This document shows, in pieces, positions 17,301-25,615 of a stretch of 43,223 nt of DNA. Position 1 is the stretch's first letter, and each line of letters starts with the position of its first letter. The stretch spans positions 1-43,223 of the forward strand of contig CBDUQI010000022.1 of the NCBI GenBank assembly GCA_965369325.1. The letters run 5' to 3'. Source of the stretch: CBDUQI01 sp965369325 (lineage in GTDB: Bacteria > Pseudomonadota > Gammaproteobacteria > Steroidobacterales > JBCBZW01). The notes under the pieces are model-generated. The model ran no database searches and had not been told where the DNA came from. It was given only the letters and a program-made list of their open reading frames with translations. Both the position numbers and the translations under genes were made by a program.

Positions 17301-20300
17301 CGGCGTACCGTCCTCATCGGAATCGCGCGGCGCCATCGGATCACCGGCTTCTTGGGCGTCGGGGATGCCATCGTTGTCCGAATCAGCATCCGCCGCGTCG
17401 GGCACACCGTCATTGTCCGTGTCCTGTGCCCCGCCGCCGGCCGGCATACCAAACTCATCACCGTCGGACAGCCCGTCACCGTCGGTATCCGGATTGTCCG
17501 GATCAGTGCCCGCGTCGTTTTCCTCGCCGTCGGTAATGCCGTCCATATCGCTATCGCACGCTGCCACATAGGCATCTGGCACGCAGGGATCGGCAGGATC
17601 CGCGTCGATATCGTCGCCGGTGCCGTCCATGTCATCGTCCAACACGTCGTCGGCGCTGTTGCCGACGGTGGGGTTCAGACCAAGGCTGAGTTCGGTGCCG
17701 TCATTGGTGCCGCCGCCATCGGTGTCGGGATTGTTCGGATCGGTAACGCCAATCCCCGCCAGTGCACCGGTGCCCAGCACTTCGTCCCCGTCGTTCAGTT
17801 CATCGTTGTCCGTGTCGCTGTCCAGCGGATCGGTACTCGCCGCGCCGGACAAGGGGCCGGTGGCGCTCACCTCGTTGCCGTCCAATAGCCCGTCGCCATC
17901 GGTGTCAGGGTTGTTCGGGTCGGTCTCATCACCGGCCGTGCTGGTGGTGCCGGTGCCGGCGATCACACCGCTGCCATCGACCGCGCCGTTTGCATTGGCG
18001 TCTTCAAACCCATCGGTCAGCGCATCGTCGTCACTGTCCGGATCGTTGGGATCGGTGGTGGTGGCCGGGTCGGCGTCGGGCAGGTAGTTGGGCGAGCCGG
18101 TATCGGTGCCGGCAAACGGCACCGGTGAGGCGCCATCGGAGGTGCCGCTGACCACCGGAGCCTGCACCCCGATCTCGGTGCCATCACTCACGCCATCGTG
18201 ATCGCTGTCCGGCAATAAGGGATCGGTCTCATCGCCAGTGTTGGTCAGCCCATCGCTGCCCAGGCGCTCATCACCGTCAGCCAACCCGTCGTCGTCGGTA
18301 TCGGCATCCAACGGATCGGTGTCCTGACTGTCCCGTACTCCGTCGCCGCCCAGCTCAGCGCCATCATCGATGCCGTCGTTGTCGCTGTCCGCATCATCAG
18401 GGTCCGTGCCAAGGCTCAGTTCCAACGCATCATCCAGCCCATCGCCATCGCTGTCGGTGCCGCTGTCATCGCCGGCGTTACCTGCGGTGGGATTAGTCGC
18501 GGCCACCATCGCCTCGACACCATCGTCGATGCCCCCATCGTCGGTATCCGTGTCGAGCGGATCGGTGGCACCCATTCCAGTTAGCGGACCGCTGCCAGCC
18601 CTCTCATCGCCATCAATCAAATGATCGCCGTCGGTATCTGGATTGTTCGGATCGGTTTCACCGCTGCCGCTGCTGCCGGTGTCGCCCACCGTATTGATGC
18701 TTGCGCCGTCGCCGTTGCTGTCTTCCACGCCGTCGATCAGGCCATCGTCGTCGGAGTCTGCATCCGTAGGATCGGTGGTGGTGCCCGGGTCGGCATCGGG
18801 CACGTAGCCAGGTGCACCGGCATCAGTGCCCGAGTAGGCGATGCCCGCGCCGTCGCTGATGCCGCCCGGAACCGGCGCATCGACGCCGGATTCGGTGCCA
18901 TCGGCCAAGCCATCGCCATCGCTGTCGGCGTTTAGGGGATCCGTTTCATCGCCGCTGCCGGGGAGTTCGTCCGGGCCCAACGTCTCGGCACCATCGCTCA
19001 ACCCATCATCGTCGCTATCGCTATCCAGCGGATCGGTATCGCTGCCATCCACCACACCGTCATGGCCTGTTTCGGCACCATCGTCGATACCATCGTTGTC
19101 TGTATCCGGGTCAATCGGGTCAGTGCCAATGATCGCTTCCTGCGCGTCGCTGAGGCCATCGCCGTCGCTGTCATCACCCATGTCATCGCCGCCGTTGCCC
19201 GCGCTGGGATTGGTGCTATCGGCGAGCACCTCGGTGCCGTCGCGGGTGCCGCCGTCATCGGTGTCCGCATCTAGCGGGTTGGTGCTGGCGCCGCCACTTA
19301 GCGGGCCGGTGGCATTGGTTTCATCGCCATCGCTCAGCCCGTCACCATCGGTGTCCGGATTGTTGGGACTAGTCTCGCCCGCGCCGCCGCTTCCGGTGCC
19401 GCCCAGGGCATTGATGGTGGCGCCGTCCGCGTCCGCGTCCTCGACGCCATCGTCCAGGCCGTCATCGTCGCTGTCCGCATCCAGCGGATCGGTGCTCGTC
19501 GCGGGATCTGCGTCGCCGACAAAGCCGGCCGCTGTGCCCGCGTACGGCGTGCCATTCCCATCAGAAGTGCCAGCCGGAACCGCGCCAGTCGATGCACCCG
19601 CCTCAACGCCATCGCCGATACCATCGTCATCGCTGTCGGCATCCAGCGGATCAGTGGGACCGTACTCATCCAGTAGGCCACTACCGTTCACTTCGGTGCC
19701 ATCGGCCAACCCGTCATCGTCGCTGTCGGCATCCAGCGCATCAGTCTCGCCAGCATCGCGGATTCCGTTCGGGCCCAGTTCATCACCATCGCTAAGCCCG
19801 TCGTTGTCCGAGTCAGGATCGTTCGGATCCGTGCCCTGCGCCGTCTCCACGCTACTGGCAATGCCGTCGCCATCGCTGTCAACACCAATGGCCAATTCGT
19901 CCGTCGTAGCGTCATCGACCGTGTTACCGGCGGCGTCACTTATCGTCGCTGTCACCGGATACAATACACCCGCATCAAAACTGCCGAGGGTGCCGTTGAC
20001 CGGCACATCCACACCGGTGTCGAACGACCAGTCGCCCGCAGCATCCGGTACCACCGAGTAGGTCGCACCATTTACTGTTACCAGGAGCGTCTCGCCGGCG
20101 TTTAGGGCCGCGCCGGTGCCGGTGGCGCCGGTGATCTGCGGGGTGTTGTCTAAGGTCGTCTGGCTCTGCACCGTGGGCGCAAGTGGCGCCCGCGAATCGG
20201 TGGTACTGCTATCGCTTACCTGTGGCCCGACGTTACCGGCCACATCGGTGAGACTTGCGGTAACTGTCAGTGTGCCGTTGGCAGGCACGTCGGCCCCCGG

Positions 20301-23195
20301 CACGTTAATCGTGACGGTGCCGTTGGTGACGTCCGTGCCGCTCAGCACCACGCTAACATCCGCCACCGAATCGCCGTCAGTATCCACGCTGAGCGTATCG
20401 CCCGCCACGGAGCCTGCGGGCAAGGTGATGTCGGCGCTTACACCGGCGGCAATCTCCATCGCATTCAGCCGCCCGTCACCGCCGTCGTTAATACTCACCG
20501 CGGGCGCGCCGGGAGCGGCACTGTCGGCAATGCTGCTATCGCTTGCTTCCGGGCCGTTTCCGAGTCCGTTGGCAATACTGGCATCCACCTGCAATGTACC
20601 GTTCGCCGGCACGTCGCCGCCCGGCACATTAATGGTAACGACTCCGTTAGTAATGTCCGTCGCGCTTAGGACCACGGCCACATCCGCGATGTTGTCGCTA
20701 TCGGTATCCACCTCCAGTGTGTCGCCCGCCAGCGCATCGACCGGCAGCGTAATGTCCGCCGTCACGCCAGCGGCAATCTCCGCCGCGTTCAGCCGTCCGT
20801 CGCCGGCATCGTTAATGCTCACCGTGGGTGCGCTCGGCAGATCGTCGTCCGTATATCCGCTGATCCCTACCTGATCGGCCGCCGTGGTAGTCAAAAAGGC
20901 ACCGCCGCCCTGCGTCTCGGTGGGCGCCTGCAAAGTCACCGTCACCGTTTCGTGCGGCTCTGCCGTTGTATCTGCTGCGGTGGTGACGGTGAGTTGAACA
21001 GACGTATTGCCCGCCAGCACAGTGATCGGGCTAGCGCTGGCGCCCGTACCACCGCTTACGGTAAACGGAATCTGGGTGTCGGCTGAGTTGGCCTGATCCA
21101 GTGATACGGTAAACACCAGACTGGTACTTCCGCCGCCACTGCCTTCTGCGACCATTGCCGGATCGTCGATACTCGCGCGCACCTGATAGCGAAAATCAAA
21201 TTCGCTGCCGTTGTTCGCTAGACCACTAGGGATTGCAGGATCAATACCGCCATCTGTATCGGCGGTACTAGCAAGTACGGCGCCGCCTGACTCGCTGGCA
21301 TCGCTCAGGCTGTCGCCATCGTGATTGATATCGTGATCGTCCGAGTTCAGATCCAGGTAATCCGGCGTGCCATCACCGTCGGAATCGGTGGGGACGAACA
21401 GGCCGGCCGCCGCCACTTGGCCGTTGCTCACGCCATTCGCATCAACCCCGCTTAGGCCCGCGACTTGTATTGATTCGTCCAGCTCCACGTAGGTTGCGCT
21501 CGCCTGCGCCTCAATCGCATCCGGAATACCATCATCATCGGAATCCAGATCCAGCAGATCGCTCAGGCTGTCGCCAGCCGTATCGAAGCTATCCACGGGT
21601 GTCACACCCGCGCCGCCATTGGCATCGTCGGGCACGCCGTTGGTGTAGGTCTCGCCCAGATCATCGTGAGAACCGTTGTTGTCCGCGTCGTGCAGTGCCG
21701 CGCTCTGGCCGCTTTCAATCAGGTCGCTGATGCCGTCGTTGTCGCTGTCCAAATCTAGATGATCGGGCACGCCATCCTCATCGGAATCGTGCGAGCTTTC
21801 GGAGGACAATATTATGGTGGTGGCCTCGAAGCCCCCAATGATCAAAAACGCACCTTCGACATCACGCGCCGTCAGTACCATGTTGTCTACGAGCACCGAC
21901 GGGTTAAACGTGGCCGACCATCCGTCGCCGTTGTTGGTGTCTGAGGGCTCGTTAACATTGATGATAACCTCGGACACCGCGCCCGCGTCGATCTGCGGCT
22001 GGAAGTCTACGGATGCCGGAATGGCATCGCCGCTGATGACGGTTGCGTTGTCGATCGCGGTATCGTCAAGCTGATATATGGACAGGCCGTTGGTGTTGGT
22101 CCAACCTCCGGGCACATCAAAGGCAAAAGAATCGCGCGGAACGTCGGAGTCGATATCGAAAAAATTGGTGAAGTTAAGCGAGTTGATGTAGAGCAGTTCA
22201 CCCGGCGTGCTGCTCACCGTGTAAACGAGCATATTGGCTTCGTTGCTGCCATCATGCTGGTAGGTAACGCTGCCCAGCGTCGCATTCATAACAGTGGCCC
22301 CACCGACTGCGCCAGCAAAACCGTAGGTGGCGTTCGGCGCCAGATCAAACACTACGGCGTTGCCAGAGACATCGGTGTAGACCAGACGCGCGCCGTCCGC
22401 TGCCGCGCCGGACACGCTGGCGCCGGTGTCCAGCGTAAAGGTCGTCGCCGAGTTCAGCTGGTACCCTTCGTCGGTATCCAGGATGCCGTCGTTATCATCA
22501 TCAGCATCCAATCTGTTGGATTGGCCGTCGCCGTCGCTGTCCTCGTCCTCAAACACCCGAACAGCGTCAATCGTGAGATCTGCGGTGGCAATCTCGCGGG
22601 GATACGCACAGGCGCCAGAGATGTTAGCGCCGCCAAATGGATCGCTGCCGCTGCTGTCGGTCTGCACAACAAAACTCAGCGTGGTAGAGGTGGCAGTGGC
22701 GACAAACGGCCCCACGACCGCCTGCTCCCACGCCGTTTGCCCAGGGTCGCTGGCGGGTGTGTCGGTAATGGTTGATGAGGACAACGCGCTAGCGAACATT
22801 GTCACTTCCCAGTGACCGGTGGCGCGCCCAAAATTAAGAATCCTCGATTGCTCGAACTGAACAAAATAGGTGGCGCCAATGGTCAGCCCGGTGACCGTCT
22901 GGCTCAGCCCTTGACCGCTCACGCCACGCGCAAAAGCACCGCTATCGGACGATCCCGACAAGATGCCCGTGGCGCAATCAACGGCGAAAGTGCCATCGCC
23001 TACATCAATAGTGCCAATGCTGCTCCAGCTATTGGGCACATTTGCATTGGGCATGTCGGCCGCGGTGCCAGTCATACTGCCGTTGGCGAGAACCTGAGCT
23101 TGAACGTTACCCGATATCAGCAAGGTGACAGCGAACAGCGCGGCGATCGCCGCCCGCAGGGGACGTGATCCGGGTAGAGTTATGTGAAAATTCAA
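14364..23195 (-). CDS. Giant calcium-repeat surface protein fused to an OmpA-family outer-membrane protein, 2943 aa
   Basis: Order of parts (residues approximate): signal peptide 1-34; N-terminal anchor-type beta domain 35-210; TSP3 repeats and a second beta domain 215-460; TSP3 470-665; Calx-beta 670-770; two 108-aa Ig-like repeats 787-1002; a third Ig-like domain to 1104; Asp-rich TSP3 repeats (DSDGDGLxDGxE) 1106-2435, including three long super-repeats. A GlyGly-CTERM-like segment then follows at about 2440-2465 (GAGAMGWLSLAWLLGLL, then basic residues). Next is a second signal-like stretch ending PPPAAAA (about 2475-2500), an OmpA-like eight-stranded barrel (2505-2690), short TSP3 linkers, and an OmpA C-terminal peptidoglycan-binding domain (2808-2925; VEGHTDN and LSLARARAV). 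The start is TTG 23195, with AGGGA about 8 nt upstream. The domain order suggests two ancestral genes joined in one frame. Confidence 0.85.
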   Translation of the reverse strand: MNFHITLPGSRPLRAAIAALFAVTLLISGNVQAQVLANGSMTGTAADMPNANVPNSWSSIGTIDVGDGTFAVDCATGILSGSSDSGAFARGVSGQGLSQTVTGLTIGATYFVQFEQSRILNFGRATGHWEVTMFASALSSSTITDTPASDPGQTAWEQAVVGPFVATATSTTLSFVVQTDSSGSDPFGGANISGACAYPREIATADLTIDAVRVFEDEDSDGDGQSNRLDADDDNDGILDTDEGYQLNSATTFTLDTGASVSGAAADGARLVYTDVSGNAVVFDLAPNATYGFAGAVGGATVMNATLGSVTYQHDGSNEANMLVYTVSSTPGELLYINSLNFTNFFDIDSDVPRDSFAFDVPGGWTNTNGLSIYQLDDTAIDNATVISGDAIPASVDFQPQIDAGAVSEVIINVNEPSDTNNGDGWSATFNPSVLVDNMVLTARDVEGAFLIIGGFEATTIILSSESSHDSDEDGVPDHLDLDSDNDGISDLIESGQSAALHDADNNGSHDDLGETYTNGVPDDANGGAGVTPVDSFDTAGDSLSDLLDLDSDDDGIPDAIEAQASATYVELDESIQVAGLSGVDANGVSNGQVAAAGLFVPTDSDGDGTPDYLDLNSDDHDINHDGDSLSDASESGGAVLASTADTDGGIDPAIPSGLANNGSEFDFRYQVRASIDDPAMVAEGSGGGSTSLVFTVSLDQANSADTQIPFTVSGGTGASASPITVLAGNTSVQLTVTTAADTTAEPHETVTVTLQAPTETQGGGAFLTTTAADQVGISGYTDDDLPSAPTVSINDAGDGRLNAAEIAAGVTADITLPVDALAGDTLEVDTDSDNIADVAVVLSATDITNGVVTINVPGGDVPANGTLQVDASIANGLGNGPEASDSSIADSAAPGAPAVSINDGGDGRLNAMEIAAGVSADITLPAGSVAGDTLSVDTDGDSVADVSVVLSGTDVTNGTVTINVPGADVPANGTLTVTASLTDVAGNVGPQVSDSSTTDSRAPLAPTVQSQTTLDNTPQITGATGTGAALNAGETLLVTVNGATYSVVPDAAGDWSFDTGVDVPVNGTLGSFDAGVLYPVTATISDAAGNTVDDATTDELAIGVDSDGDGIASSVETAQGTDPNDPDSDNDGLSDGDELGPNGIRDAGETDALDADSDDDGLADGTEVNGSGLLDEYGPTDPLDADSDDDGIGDGVEAGASTGAVPAGTSDGNGTPYAGTAAGFVGDADPATSTDPLDADSDDDGLDDGVEDADADGATINALGGTGSGGAGETSPNNPDTDGDGLSDGDETNATGPLSGGASTNPLDADTDDGGTRDGTEVLADSTNPSAGNGGDDMGDDSDGDGLSDAQEAIIGTDPIDPDTDNDGIDDGAETGHDGVVDGSDTDPLDSDSDDDGLSDGAETLGPDELPGSGDETDPLNADSDGDGLADGTESGVDAPVPGGISDGAGIAYSGTDAGAPGYVPDADPGTTTDPTDADSDDDGLIDGVEDSNGDGASINTVGDTGSSGSGETDPNNPDTDGDHLIDGDERAGSGPLTGMGATDPLDTDTDDGGIDDGVEAMVAATNPTAGNAGDDSGTDSDGDGLDDALELSLGTDPDDADSDNDGIDDGAELGGDGVRDSQDTDPLDADTDDDGLADGDERLGSDGLTNTGDETDPLLPDSDHDGVSDGTEIGVQAPVVSGTSDGASPVPFAGTDTGSPNYLPDADPATTTDPNDPDSDDDALTDGFEDANANGAVDGSGVIAGTGTTSTAGDETDPNNPDTDGDGLLDGNEVSATGPLSGAASTDPLDSDTDNDELNDGDEVLGTGALAGIGVTDPNNPDTDGGGTNDGTELSLGLNPTVGNSADDVLDDDMDGTGDDIDADPADPCVPDAYVAACDSDMDGITDGEENDAGTDPDNPDTDGDGLSDGDEFGMPAGGGAQDTDNDGVPDAADADSDNDGIPDAQEAGDPMAPRDSDEDGTPDYQDLDSDADGIPDAVEGGGDNDMDGRSNATDPDADDDGIPDVVEDRTATGTDTDGDGLDDAWDVDATGGEDANNDGVDDALDPTDTDTDSLPDYLDIDADDDGIEDAIEADTSGMDSDGDGLDDSYDPQSTGGVDNNGDGVDDAVQPTNTDADSAPDYVDLDADNDGVNDVLEAGLSDADDDGLSDGGALVATPPDTDNDGAADYRDLDSNNDGEFDAATGKGAALDANGDGVLDDITDADNDGIADPNDAAVGIFGTSNDTDNDGIADAGDLDDDNDGIVDTAEGDGAIDTDGDGVPDSLDSDSDNDGVPDVIEASTQGADVDNDGVVDNFVDANNDGLHDGIDAGMTPVDTDGDNTPDFQDLDADGDGLFDLREAGVPAALDSNGDGIIDASTGNDMDGDGLDDAVDGVIAGALAGAPALVPDTDNDGASDYRDLDSDGDGFTDAQEDGDFDNDNVGDQLQPTGGELETAVTGAGAMGWLSLAWLLGLLSWRYRAVRQPPTAACSRGLRVLAVSGVMSTMFIGMPPPAAAADPQALCGIGHNQGYGAKASDAIAGTSPNAAIQNFRRCFYGGLNLGITHVDPEGSSNGWSTDDNSSTGFGISAGYHFRPRWFAELSWVDAGQAGLANANPALDALAPDAAIDYSVPTLMAGYYLLDNNRPLNVYAKLGVSVITNASNSDLVGFERQSSVQFAGGIGASWRLDQSPWFVRTEFTSYDRDANMWSLMGGRYFGGRDNVQSGPQAQYDDDGDGVSNIRDFCPGTDAGDQVDAKGCLVLPSEVLVASPPENAQRNVVDAPARPNPATAASDADADRDKVLLANDRCPSTPFGVLVDVSGCAIKQVFTLRPMFDTRSTRLSDADKQKMAEIAGKMRYSRNLHIQVEGHTDNVRIAPRNRHEFANNQVLSLARARAVAEYLQGLLKVQPDRVQISGRGPNQPVASNRTAAGRAQNRRVEVRVAGQPMAAEASTENIASKTD
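17643..19880 (-). repeat. Three tandem TSP3 super-repeats (236, 239 and about 271 aa)
   Basis: Within the giant gene, units start at 19880 (DSDGDGIASSVETAQGTDP), 19172 (DSDGDGLSDAQEAIIGTDP) and 18455 (DSDGDGLDDALELSLGTDP). Each carries the same ordered set of sub-blocks, ending near TNPSAGN, TNPTAGN and LNPTVGN. The first two units are 708 and 717 bp. The third has an extra block of about 30 residues before its end. Confidence 0.8.
20190..20837 (-). repeat. Two tandem 108-aa Ig-like repeats in the giant gene
   Basis: Units of 324 bp begin at 20837 (PSAPTVSINDAGDGRLNAAE) and 20513 (PGAPAVSINDGGDGRLNAME). They are highly similar, including the DVPANGTL strand near their ends. This indicates a recent duplication. 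Confidence 0.8.
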
Positions 23196-23376
23196 CGATA
23201 GGTCCCTGTCGAAAACAAACGTTCAAGACAGAGCAATCGGCCAGAGCGGCGAATTCTTTATGTAATCAACACAACCTATGTCACAACAGTGCCGCCCGAT
23301 TTCGATGCGCGCAGCCCGGGCTTTAGCCGTCGTAGGAGGCGCTTAGAACACGAACGAGCCGACTTGCCGGCGTGCC

Positions 23377-24531
23377 TCAGCGGTCAGGCGTCACCGATGG
23401 CAGATACAGATCGCTAATGGCGTCGATATGCTTACCCGGCTCAAATTCCGCTCGATTACTCAAGACAACGATCGTCAGTTGATGATCAGGGTAGCGAGCA
23501 ATGTGGGTACGGAAACCCACCCAGGCGCCACCATGAGCCACCCGCGCGTGGCCTAGATAGCTATCCAGCCGCCAACCGAAGCCATAGTTATGCGCGCTGC
23601 TGCCGTCATTGAGCGTTGATTTGCTCCAGGCCTGCGCCAAGCCCGCTTGCGGCACCACCCGGTCGGCGTATAGCGCCAGATCCCACGCATACAGATCCTC
23701 CAGCGAGGCGTACACGCCGCCAGACCCGATCACACCATTCCAAGGATCCTCGTCATTCAGCACGTACTCACCCCCGCGCTGCTCGTACCCCAGCACCCGC
23801 TTGTCGACATGCGGGCGCGTGTGATCGTATACCAGCGCTTGCTTCATCCCAGCCGGCCAGAAAATCTGCGTGCTCATAAAATGCCGAAAGGTCACACCCG
23901 CCGCCCGCTCAACGATGAGTGCCAACATCTCGTAGGCGGGATTGCTGTACTCGAAACGTTCGCCGGGCGCAAACTGCGCCGTGCCGGCGGTCGCCAGAAA
24001 CTCCACCAGGTCTGCGTTGGCCGGCATCCGCTCGCTGGTGTCGAAGGCATCATAGTAATCCGGCAGCCCGGCGGTATGGGTAAGCAGATGACGAATGCTC
24101 ACACCGGGGTAGCCAGTCAGCCTTGGCAGGTACTTAACGATGGGATCGTCGTAGTCCAGCTTGCCCTCCTGTGCCAGCAGCACAACAGCAGCAGCGGTGA
24201 ACTGCTTGGATACCGAGGCCAGACGAAAACTGGAAGATGCCGTGATCGGCGTGCCGCGCGCGAGGTCCGCATAACCAAACCCGCGTGCATAGGTGATCTT
24301 GCCCCGCTCGATCACCATTACCGCCGCACCGGGCTGCACGTCCTCGTTCAACGCCTTGAACATGACGGTGATCTTCTGTGCCCTCTCGGCTGCGCCGCCC
24401 GATCCACCGGGCGTGGCGCCGCAGCCGGTGAGCAGAACGATGGCGAGAGCCGCCAGGTACCACCGGTGGCTTGCAGAGTTCTGGCGGGTGGCCGAGTGCC
24501 CGAAACAAACCGGCGAATGCCGTCTAGACAT
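23377..24531 (-). CDS. Serine beta-lactamase-like lipoprotein (class C / penicillin-binding fold)
   Basis: The 384-aa protein has a lipoprotein signal with lipobox LLTGC (Cys at about residue 37), so it should be membrane-anchored in the periplasm. The catalytic motifs of the beta-lactamase/PBP-like serine hydrolase family are present: SVSK (Ser and Lys), YSN in EYSNPAYE, and HGG in VAHGGAWVG. Such proteins include DD-peptidases and esterases as well as AmpC enzymes, so true beta-lactam hydrolysis should not be assumed. ATG 24531 overlaps the end of ychF by 8 bp on the same strand, indicating coupled translation. The longer upstream frame lies inside ychF and is rejected. Confidence 0.82.
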   Translation of the reverse strand: MSRRHSPVCFGHSATRQNSASHRWYLAALAIVLLTGCGATPGGSGGAAERAQKITVMFKALNEDVQPGAAVMVIERGKITYARGFGYADLARGTPITASSSFRLASVSKQFTAAAVVLLAQEGKLDYDDPIVKYLPRLTGYPGVSIRHLLTHTAGLPDYYDAFDTSERMPANADLVEFLATAGTAQFAPGERFEYSNPAYEMLALIVERAAGVTFRHFMSTQIFWPAGMKQALVYDHTRPHVDKRVLGYEQRGGEYVLNDEDPWNGVIGSGGVYASLEDLYAWDLALYADRVVPQAGLAQAWSKSTLNDGSSAHNYGFGWRLDSYLGHARVAHGGAWVGFRTHIARYPDHQLTIVVLSNRAEFEPGKHIDAISDLYLPSVTPDR

Positions 24532-25615
24532 TAAACCGGAAGTGAATAACGTCGCCCTCTGCCACCACATAGTCCCGGCCCTCCAGACGCCAACGGCCCA
24601 CATCCTTGGCCCCCTGCTCGCCGTTGTTGGCAACGTAATCCTCAAACCCAACCACCTCAGCGCGAATAAAGCCACGCTCAAAATCGGTGTGGATCTCGCC
24701 TGCCGCCTGTGGCGCACTGGCGCCAATCGGCATGGTCCAGGCGCGAGCCTCTTTCGGCCCGGCGGTGAAAAACGTCTGCAGGCCCAGCAAGGTGTACGCA
24801 GCACGGATCACCCGGTTCAGACCGGGCTCTGTCATGCCCAGCTCGGTCAGAAAGTCGTCTTTGTCCGCCTCATCCAGTAACGCGATCTCGGCCTCCATCG
24901 CTGCGCATACCGCCACCACCTGCGCCTGCTCGCTATCGGCCAGCGCCGTCAAAGCGTCCAGATGCGGATTGTCCTGAAAACCGGATTCGTCAACGTTGGC
25001 GATGTACAGTGCGGGTTTGGTGGTCAGCAAATGCAGCTCACGCAGCGCCACCGCCTCTTCCGGGGTCATCTGCATACTGCGCACCGGCAGGGTTTGATCC
25101 AGATGCTGCTGCACGCGGCTCAGGAAGTCGCGCCAAGCAATCGCATCTTTGGCGCCCGTCTTGGCGGCCTTGCTGGCGCGTTCCAGGTTTTTTTCCACCG
25201 TCGCGAGATCCGCCAGCGCAAGCTCGGTGTTAATCACCTCGACATCACCAGCCGGGTCTACGCGACCTTCCACATGCGTGACATCGCCGCTTTCAAAACA
25301 TCGCACCACATGTGCGATAGCATGCGTCTCGCGAATATTGGCCAAAAACTTGTTGCCCAGCCCCTCGCCTTTGGATGCGCCGGCCACCAGTCCCGCAATG
25401 TCCACGAATTCCATCGCTGTCGGAATCACTTTTTCGGACTTGGCAATCTCGGCCAGCTTATCCAGCCTAGGGTCGGGCACTGGCACCACCCCGATGTTAG
25501 GGTCGATCGTGCAAAAGGGATAGTTCTCCGCCGCGATCTCCGCGGAGGTCAGTGCGTTAAAGAGCGTGGACTTGCCCACATTGGGCAACCCCACTATGCC
25601 GCAGCGAATGGCCAT
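24524..25615 (-). CDS. ychF: Redox-regulated ATPase YchF (OLA1-type)
   Basis: This 363-aa Obg-family P-loop protein has G1 GLPNVGKST at residues 8-16, G3 DIAG, and the G4 variant NVDE in place of NKxD, which gives YchF its ATP preference. The C-terminal TGS-like domain ends in EGDVIHFRFNV. Length and motifs match the family. It associates with ribosomes. The start ATG (25613-25615) overlaps the pth stop by one base (TGATG-type junction), and the gene follows pth as in Pseudomonas. Confidence 0.97.
   Translation of the reverse strand: MAIRCGIVGLPNVGKSTLFNALTSAEIAAENYPFCTIDPNIGVVPVPDPRLDKLAEIAKSEKVIPTAMEFVDIAGLVAGASKGEGLGNKFLANIRETHAIAHVVRCFESGDVTHVEGRVDPAGDVEVINTELALADLATVEKNLERASKAAKTGAKDAIAWRDFLSRVQQHLDQTLPVRSMQMTPEEAVALRELHLLTTKPALYIANVDESGFQDNPHLDALTALADSEQAQVVAVCAAMEAEIALLDEADKDDFLTELGMTEPGLNRVIRAAYTLLGLQTFFTAGPKEARAWTMPIGASAPQAAGEIHTDFERGFIRAEVVGFEDYVANNGEQGAKDVGRWRLEGRDYVVAEGDVIHFRFNV

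Noticed and set aside
17643..19880. Regular repeats suggestive of a CRISPR array
   Set aside because: The repeats are coding, in frame, imperfect and of protein-module length, with no uniform spacers and no cas genes.
15798..20874. Long plus-strand open frames (up to about 406 codons) opposite the giant gene
   Set aside because: They arise from the repetitive Asp/Gly/Ser codon pattern on the minus strand, have low-complexity Ser/Pro-rich translations, and lack start signals.
24532..24804. N-terminal extension of the beta-lactamase-like gene
   Set aside because: It lies wholly inside ychF in another frame and would bury the lipoprotein signal.
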